Below, piece after piece: positions 6,709-10,787 of a DNA stretch of 10,787 nucleotides. The stretch's first letter is position 1. Each line of letters opens with the position of its first letter. Position numbers and translations under genes: made by a program. This stretch comes from G963677915 sp963677915 (GTDB taxonomy: Bacteria > Bacillota > Clostridia > Lachnospirales > Vallitaleaceae), in the NCBI GenBank assembly GCA_963677915.2, contig CAXXGE010000037.1, positions 1 to 10,787 of the forward strand. The letters are read 5' to 3'. The notes below the pieces were generated by a model. The model was not told the origin of the DNA. It searched no databases and saw nothing but the letters and a program-made list of their open reading frames with translations.

Positions 6709-6853
6709 CATGAATACATATAACAAAACCGTTGGGACTACGGAGTTAGCCTGATCAATTAGTTGTCGGTAGACAACTCTACTCAGGAAGCCCCCACTTC
6801 ACAGCTTTTAGCGAAAGTGGTGGGTGAGTTCACAGATGACATCAATCTACTTG
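6709..6853 (+). ncRNA. Candidate omega-RNA of TnpB copy 2 with guide
   Basis: Nearly base-for-base the same as 2929-3053, with all stems kept (nested CCTGA/TCAGG and AGTTGTC/GACAACT; right-end hairpin 6791-6824). The scaffold ends TTCAC at 6833 and the guide would be AGATGACATCAATC... from 6834. The guide differs fully from that of copy 1, as expected since it comes from the flank. It runs up to the -35 of the metal-lipoprotein promoter. The 5' boundary and guide length are assumed. Confidence 0.6.
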
Positions 6854-6879
6854 CTTTTTCAATGAACTATGTGTAAAAT
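6851..6879 (+). promoter_or_regulatory. Predicted promoter of the metal-binding lipoprotein gene
   Basis: TTGCTT (6851-6856), 17 bases, TAAAAT (6874-6879), about 48 bases before the start codon. It begins only 17 bases after the TnpB element's right end, so the transposon lies against the promoter and anything upstream of it has been replaced. No Zur- or MntR-type palindrome was evident. Confidence 0.5.
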
Positions 6880-6927
6880 GAACTGAATCATATTGAAAAT
6901 GACTTGCATTACAAGGGGGATGTTCCT

Positions 6928-7848
6928 ATGAAGAAAATAATATCTCTTATCATTATTGCTATGCTGCTTTTGACATCCTGCAGCAGAGTATCTGAAGTGG
7001 ACGAGAAACTGTCTATAGCTGTTTCCATCGTTCCCCAGAAAGCCTTTGTGATGGCAGTAGGCGGTGACTTGACATCAGTGACGGCATTGATACCGCCAGG
7101 TGCAAGTCCCGCTAACTATCAGCCTACACCCAAGGAAATGATGGCATTTCAAGACGCTGATATCTATTTTACTATTGATGTGCCAGCCGAGGAAGCCAAT
7201 ATAATGCCGAATGTTATTGCGGGCGAGAAGGACTTGGTAATTATTGATCTGGCAGATGCTGTTGACGAAATTTACCCAGCCAGATACTTTGAAGAAGAGC
7301 ATGAAGAACACGAAGAGGAACACGAAGAAGAACATGAAGAGGGGCATAGCCACGAAGGACGGGACCCTCATATCTGGATGTCGCCAAAACGGGTGATTGT
7401 CATGATCGAGGCTATAAGGGATGCTTTGTCGGAAGCTGATCCTGATAATGCTTCGGTTTACAGTCAAAATGCAGATGCCTATATCAAGGAGCTTCAAAGC
7501 CTCGATGCCAGCTTAGAAGAGACCTTTGAAGGGAATGAAGGTGCCAGTTTCATCATTATGCATCCTTCACTGGGTTACTTCGCAGACGATTATCATTTGA
7601 ACATGGTTGCCGTTGAAGAGGAAGGGAAAGACGCCAGTGCCATGCATATGCAGAGAGTCATCGACTACGGCAAGGAAAATGGTATTCGCTTTGTCCTTTA
7701 CCAGGAAGAATTCGACAGCGCACAGGCGGCAATCATTGCAGATGAACTGGACGGGGAAGTGCAGGTCTTTGCGCCGTTGGCTGAAGACTATATACCCAAT
7801 ATGGAAAGTTTGGCCGAGACTTTCAAAAAGGTGCTTGATAAAAATTAA
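6928..7848 (+). CDS. Metal (zinc-type) ABC transporter substrate-binding lipoprotein, ZnuA-like
   Basis: ATG 6928 is preferred over the in-frame ATG 6904 because AAGGGGG (6913-6919) lies 8 bases before it and the signal peptide then begins properly: MKKIISL, a hydrophobic core, and lipobox LLTSC with Cys18 as the lipidated residue. The mature protein (306 residues in all) is a cluster A-I metal-binding protein: SIVPQKAFV, IPPGASPANYQPTP (60-66), a His/Glu-rich loop (about 121-142), DPHIWMSPKRV (His148), MHPSLGYFADDY (His212) and QEEFDSAQA. The His-rich loop suggests zinc. The first family ligand (SPHxY) is changed to SPANY, a variant I recall in a subgroup of anaerobe proteins. No ABC permease or ATPase follows; instead there are remains of a permease and a TIGR03943 protein, which in some genomes accompany such lipoproteins. 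Confidence 0.87.
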   Translation: MKKIISLIIIAMLLLTSCSRVSEVDEKLSIAVSIVPQKAFVMAVGGDLTSVTALIPPGASPANYQPTPKEMMAFQDADIYFTIDVPAEEANIMPNVIAGEKDLVIIDLADAVDEIYPARYFEEEHEEHEEEHEEEHEEGHSHEGRDPHIWMSPKRVIVMIEAIRDALSEADPDNASVYSQNADAYIKELQSLDASLEETFEGNEGASFIIMHPSLGYFADDYHLNMVAVEEEGKDASAMHMQRVIDYGKENGIRFVLYQEEFDSAQAAIIADELDGEVQVFAPLAEDYIPNMESLAETFKKVLDKN

Positions 7849-7859
7849 AGGATATTACT

Positions 7860-8147
7860 ATGTTGGAAAAGTTTTAGCGTCATATTGATCAGCATTGTTT
7901 TAGAAGCGATGCCCTTTGTTTTTCTTGGAACGCTGATATCGTCTTTGATAGAGGTGTATGTTCCATCTGAATGGTTGGTTGGCAAAATAGGGAAGAAGTT
8001 GGTTTTCTACATCCTGGCAGGGCCTCCGGCACTGTGGATGTTGGTTTTATCCAATCTCCGTATGAAGAAGGAACCCTGGAAGTGTTCATGATAAAAGATG
8101 CGATGATCACGGAAATCGAAGCCTGTGAAAATCCGTATGTATACTAG
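7860..8147 (+). pseudogene. Fused remnants of a YraQ/DUF318 permease and a TIGR03943 partner
   Basis: ATG 7860 with AAAGGAT (7847-7852) starts MLEK, but an extra T in the run 7872-7875 creates a stop. Without it the reading is MLEKFSVILISIVLEAMPFV then FLGTLISSLIEVYVPSEWLV and KKLVFYILAG, matching the N-terminus of the DUF318/YraQ permeases (EAxPFxxLGxxxSxxIE). Near 8013-8022 this breaks off. In another frame the sequence continues ASGTVDVGFIQSPYEEGTLE and VFMIKDAMITEIEACENPYVY, ending TAG 8145-8147, which resembles the C-terminus of TIGR03943/DUF1980 (YcgQ-like) proteins (GT...I...I...NPYVY). Those two genes are normally adjacent, so one deletion from the middle of the first to the end of the second explains the fusion. 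The permease call is firmer than the TIGR03943 one. Confidence 0.7.
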
Positions 8148-8158
8148 AACAGGCTATT

Positions 8159-8914
8159 CTATGAATCTCGTTTTAGCAGACTGCTGATTACAAGGGTTGA
8201 CACTGGAATAATAAGCATACAACCGATATTGGCAATCAAAATTGTTACGATTTCCTGAAAAAACGCTTTGGAATTCGCCAAGGCAACCAGATCATAGCCA
8301 CCGTATCTGACAAACCACAAGATGATCAAAAAGGACTCTCCCAACGCTACAAAAAGCAAGGTGTTGACCGTTGTCCCCATAATATCTTTACCCACAATCA
8401 TTCCCGAAGAAAAAAGCTGTTTCTCTGTCATCTCCGGATTGTTGCGATGAACTTCAAAGACCGCCGTCGTAATGGCAATGGCTGTATCCATAATGGCTCC
8501 CAGAAGGCTTAAAAAAACAACACCGACCATTATATTCGGCATATTCAAATGAACATTCTTTTCATAAAACATAGCTGCTTCGCTATAAAAATCCAATTCA
8601 TTATACCCTGACATCAGACTTCCTCTTACAATCCATACAACTCCAATGCCTAGCAGCATGATGACACCGATGACAGAGATTGCAGCTGCAATTGTTTTCA
8701 GGTTTTTTCCATTTTGAAAAAACAATGTCACACCGGTTACAGCGATGGATGTCATCAACACCACCAAAAATGATGGATACCCCTTTGCAAGAAGAACAAC
8801 GGTTATAATCATAATCAACATGTTGAAAAACAAAGCAATAAAGGATACACTGCCGCGATGACCACCAACAATTGTCATAAGAGATGCCAACAATATCAGC
8901 AAATAAAAAATCAT
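8159..8914 (-). CDS. YibE/F-family membrane protein (second gene, YibF-like)
   Basis: 251 residues, start ATG 8914, stop TAG 8159-8161. It is almost wholly hydrophobic with about six to seven membrane segments: MIFYLLILLASLMTIVGG, IALFFNMLIMIITVVLLAKG, FLVVLMTSIAVTGVTLFF, and further helices to SSLLKRDS. The motif LLGAIMDTAIAITTAVFEV followed by GKDIMGTTVNTLLFVALGE is the conserved YibE/F core (PF07907), repeated in the upstream gene. The start overlaps the stop of that gene by ATGA, implying translational coupling and a joint membrane complex. No biochemical role is established for the family that I can name. It faces the metal-lipoprotein remnants tail to tail with about 11 bases between the stop codons. 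Confidence 0.85.
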   Translation of the reverse strand: MIFYLLILLASLMTIVGGHRGSVSFIALFFNMLIMIITVVLLAKGYPSFLVVLMTSIAVTGVTLFFQNGKNLKTIAAAISVIGVIMLLGIGVVWIVRGSLMSGYNELDFYSEAAMFYEKNVHLNMPNIMVGVVFLSLLGAIMDTAIAITTAVFEVHRNNPEMTEKQLFSSGMIVGKDIMGTTVNTLLFVALGESFLIILWFVRYGGYDLVALANSKAFFQEIVTILIANIGCMLIIPVSTLVISSLLKRDS

Positions 8915-10011
8915 CGTGCCTTCACCAACTTTCTGTATTCAAGTCCTATGGCTATCCATGTAGCAATAGGTATTGTCATGACAATACCTATTGAACCGAT
9001 CAGGAATCTGATAATATCAAAGGTAAGGTAATATCTAATTAGAGTAATAATTGAAAAACCGTTCTTAATTTCTATCAAAGTACTGGGAATGCTCCCACTC
9101 AAAAAGGCAAAAAACAACACACTGATCATGGTCCCCATAATGTCATCACCGATTTCTTTTGCTGAATTTCTCAGTGCTTTTACGGTTATACCCGGTGTCT
9201 GTTCAACCAATTCAAAAATTGAGGCATGCATGGTAATAGCCACATCCATGACAGCCCCCAAACATCCCATAACAGTTCCGATAACAACAAGACTTTCAAC
9301 TTTATCTCCACCTGTGATATATTCAATGGTTTCGTAGGGCAGATTGCTGGAATACTTGTTGAAGACTGCATAGACTACTATGACGACTGCGATAGATATC
9401 AACGTTGAAAGCACCGCACCTATGGATTTGGTTGTAAAACCGCCGAGAATAATCAAGGTACTGACAACAAAAGCCACAAGCATCGCTATGGATATCCTGA
9501 TCAGATTTCCTTCATCAACATAAGATTTAATGGCAAGCCCAAAAATTGTTATATTGATCCCTAATGAAATGAGCGTCATTACGCCTAAGCCTTTTGCAAT
9601 ATATATGAGCAACAAAATAAAAACAGTCAAAACAACAGCCAGGTATTTATCTCTTTTTTCACCTGTTATGGCAGCATTTCCAACTCTATCATTTTCTAAG
9701 GTTGTTTTCAGGAACAAATCACTGCCCTTTCGATATTCTGTTGTATTAATCTGGGACTGGGAAAAGGCATTATTTAGAAGTACTTGCTGCCCTTTCTGTG
9801 AACCATTCTTAATTTCAACAATCATCCTTTGATTGAAGTATTTCTCCTCTTCGTCATTTGGACCAATCCGTGTCTCAACATATGAATTTTCCACTTCGAC
9901 AATTGTTCCAATGGTTTGATTGTACCAGCTATAATTATGGTCTGCGACAGTATATACCAGAACTATAACAACGAATAATACCAGAAACAGTTTAATATAT
10001 CTATTCTTCAA
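8911..10011 (-). CDS. YibE/F-family membrane protein (first gene, YibE-like)
   Basis: Taken from TTG 10011 (366 residues) because AAGGAGGG (complement of 10020-10027) lies 8 bases before it; a longer frame from GTG 10035 would run through this ribosome site. It begins with one membrane helix (KLFLVLFVVIVLVYTVADH), then an extracytoplasmic beta-rich region to about residue 115 (GTIVEVENSYVETR, VEIKNGSQKGQQVLLNN), then about seven membrane helices. The core GCLGAVMDVAITMHASIFEL and GDDIMGTMISVLFFAFLSG is the YibE/F signature, parallel to that of the partner gene. The N-terminal domain is the usual feature separating YibE-like from the shorter YibF-like proteins. It forms a two-gene operon with the downstream gene. 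It is intact; function unknown, presumably transport. Confidence 0.85.
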   Translation of the reverse strand: MKNRYIKLFLVLFVVIVLVYTVADHNYSWYNQTIGTIVEVENSYVETRIGPNDEEEKYFNQRMIVEIKNGSQKGQQVLLNNAFSQSQINTTEYRKGSDLFLKTTLENDRVGNAAITGEKRDKYLAVVLTVFILLLIYIAKGLGVMTLISLGINITIFGLAIKSYVDEGNLIRISIAMLVAFVVSTLIILGGFTTKSIGAVLSTLISIAVVIVVYAVFNKYSSNLPYETIEYITGGDKVESLVVIGTVMGCLGAVMDVAITMHASIFELVEQTPGITVKALRNSAKEIGDDIMGTMISVLFFAFLSGSIPSTLIEIKNGFSIITLIRYYLTFDIIRFLIGSIGIVMTIPIATWIAIGLEYRKLVKAR

Positions 10012-10040
10012 TGTTAAATCCCTCCTTATGTTCACTATAT

Positions 10041-10069
10041 AATATACTATGGAAAAGGATTATTGGAAA
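10041..10069 (-). promoter_or_regulatory. Predicted promoter of the YibE/F operon
   Basis: On the minus strand, TTTCCA (complement of 10064-10069), 17 bases, TATATT (complement of 10041-10046), about 30 bases before the TTG start. The TnpB element copy 3 begins 27 bases further upstream, so it lies outside the core promoter. Confidence 0.45.
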
Positions 10070-10096
10070 GTGTGTTAATTGCATGACAACTTTAAC

Positions 10097-10787
10097 ATAA
10101 TTCAGCGAGAATTCCCCCTCCTCCATAGGTGGCGGATGAATCGCCTTTTCCTAAAAAATACGTAAATATGTTCCCTATAAATGTGGGAGGTGTGTTCTAT
10201 GGTAAAACAAAAGGGTTACCGGTATCGGCTAAAGCCTACAACCAAGCAGAGGCAGTACTTGAATCAGGCTTTTGGCTGTGCCAGGAAGCTCTACAACTTC
10301 TACGTGGACGACCTGTACCGGCAATTGGAAGCCCGTGGTTATGAGTCCGGGAGAATAGACAATGTATCCGTGCGACTTTTCGTTCACCACCAACAACCAG
10401 AAAGGCACCGTCAAGCTCTTCCGTGACCTGAAGGACCGAAAGACCTATATCAAGATACCGAAACTGAAAACGCCGATACATATTGTCATGCATCGTGCTC
10501 CGATAGCCGGTTCGGTGATCAAGTCTGCGACCATCAGCATGGATATTCTGGGAAACTATGATATCTCCATTCTGCTGGAGTATGACGACGCTCCGGTTAT
10601 GCCTTTTATCATGTCCACCAGCAAGACCTGTTCGGATTGTGGTGCCATGCATGAGCATCTTGAGTTGTCGGACAGAATATTTTCCTGTCCGGAAGGCGGT
10701 CTGGTAATCGGAAGGGACCATAATGCAGCCATCAACATTAGACAACAGGGCATCGTCATGTTGCTGTCGATAGACTGACATGAATAC
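10097..10787 (+). mobile_element. TnpB element, copy 3 (cut by window end)
   Basis: The left end ATAATTCAGCG follows TTTAAC (10091-10096), as in the other copies, with one G lost in the hairpin region (GGCGGATG for GGCGGGATG). It then runs as in copy 1 into tnpB. The window ends a few bases after the tnpB stop, so the omega-RNA and right end are not visible. All three elements lie in the same orientation. Confidence 0.85.
10199..10778 (+). pseudogene. tnpB: tnpB remnant, copy 3: two deletions
   Basis: It starts like the other copies at ATG 10199 and carries the same N-terminal deletion and frameshift as copy 2 (NVSV joined to CGACTTTTCG, frame closing at 10426). The second frame (10362-10778) runs through TTNNQKGTVKLF to PFIMSTSKT, where a second deletion jumps straight to the zinc ribbon (CSDCGAMHEHLEL), losing the RuvC-I Asp and RuvC-II Glu. 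The junction CCAGCAAGA (10617-10625) is present at both parental positions in copy 2 (6127-6135 and 6547-6555), so this was a deletion between 9-base direct repeats. One zinc ligand is also mutated (CPEGG for CPECG). It is thoroughly dead and derived from a copy-2-like ancestor. Confidence 0.85.

Larger units (their letters stand above)
4716..6833 (+). mobile_element. TnpB element, copy 2, split by an IS30-family remnant
   Basis: The left end (4716-4786) is the same sequence as 2256-2326 of copy 1 and follows a TTTAAC target inside the fructokinase gene. At CGTAAA (4781-4786) the match breaks and resumes exactly where it left off at 5676 (ATATGTTCCC, equal to 2326-2335), then runs through tnpB to the right end TTCAC at 6833. 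The two halves are therefore one element carrying an ~890-base insertion (4787-5675/6). The right-end folds of copy 1 recur 3780 bases downstream. The left flank (fructokinase) and right flank (metal-lipoprotein promoter) are not parts of one gene, unlike copy 1. Confidence 0.8.

Noticed and set aside
7885..8091. Separate 68-residue gene from TTG 7885
   Set aside because: No ribosome site; it is the frameshifted continuation of the permease start at 7860.
8145..8161. Bidirectional terminator between the convergent genes
   Set aside because: TAGAA/TTCTA is only a 5-base AT-rich stem with no T-run, too weak to call.
2256..10787. CRISPR array or Cas12-like system suggested by the repeats and RuvC/zinc-ribbon protein
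   Set aside because: The repeats are whole transposon copies with TnpB, not short regular repeats with spacers, and no cas genes are present.

Overview
The window comes from a low-GC, Gram-positive-type bacterium, most likely an anaerobic member of the Bacillota (Clostridia or Erysipelotrichia grade). The reasons are strong AAGGAGG/GGAGGTG Shine-Dalgarno sites, a lipobox-type metal-binding lipoprotein, Firmicute-like YibE/YibF and YraQ/TIGR03943 relatives, and IS30 and IS605-type transposons. I cannot place it more closely from sequence alone. It is an accessory region in active decay: about eight intact or nearly intact genes lie among many pseudogenes and insertion-sequence remnants.

Region 1 (1-4715) is a sugar/polyol locus: the end of an RbsC-type ABC permease, an intact zinc-dependent polyol dehydrogenase, a second dehydrogenase ruined by frameshifts, deletions and a transposon, the last 42 codons of a short-chain dehydrogenase, an intact ROK-family repressor, and the first ~48 codons of a ROK fructokinase. 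The logic of uptake, oxidation of a polyol to a ketose, then phosphorylation, under a ROK repressor, fits a sorbitol-like catabolic cluster that has lost at least three enzymes.

Region 2 is three copies of one IS605/IS1341-type element (TnpB plus omega-RNA, no TnpA): 2256-3053, 4716-6833 and 10097-beyond the window. Each has its left end just 3' of TTTAAC. Each tnpB is broken by internal deletion, but the left ends and (where visible) the folded right ends are kept. In copy 1, joining TTTAAC to the right flank restores the reading frame of the interrupted dehydrogenase, which fixes the element's boundaries and shows the TAM + guide arrangement expected of TnpB. The second copy is split by an ~890-bp IS30-family remnant, which itself carries a GC-rich 48-codon reading frame.

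Region 3 (6850-8147) is a metal-uptake lipoprotein gene (ZnuA-like, intact) followed by the fused remains of a YraQ/DUF318 permease and a TIGR03943 partner.

Region 4 (8159-10070, minus strand) is a translationally coupled pair of YibE/F-family membrane proteins with its own promoter. A third TnpB element sits just upstream of that promoter.

No tRNA, rRNA or CRISPR array is visible. The most notable material is the family of tnpB elements with different internal deletions but preserved omega-RNA ends, and the record they keep of local deletions and recombination.
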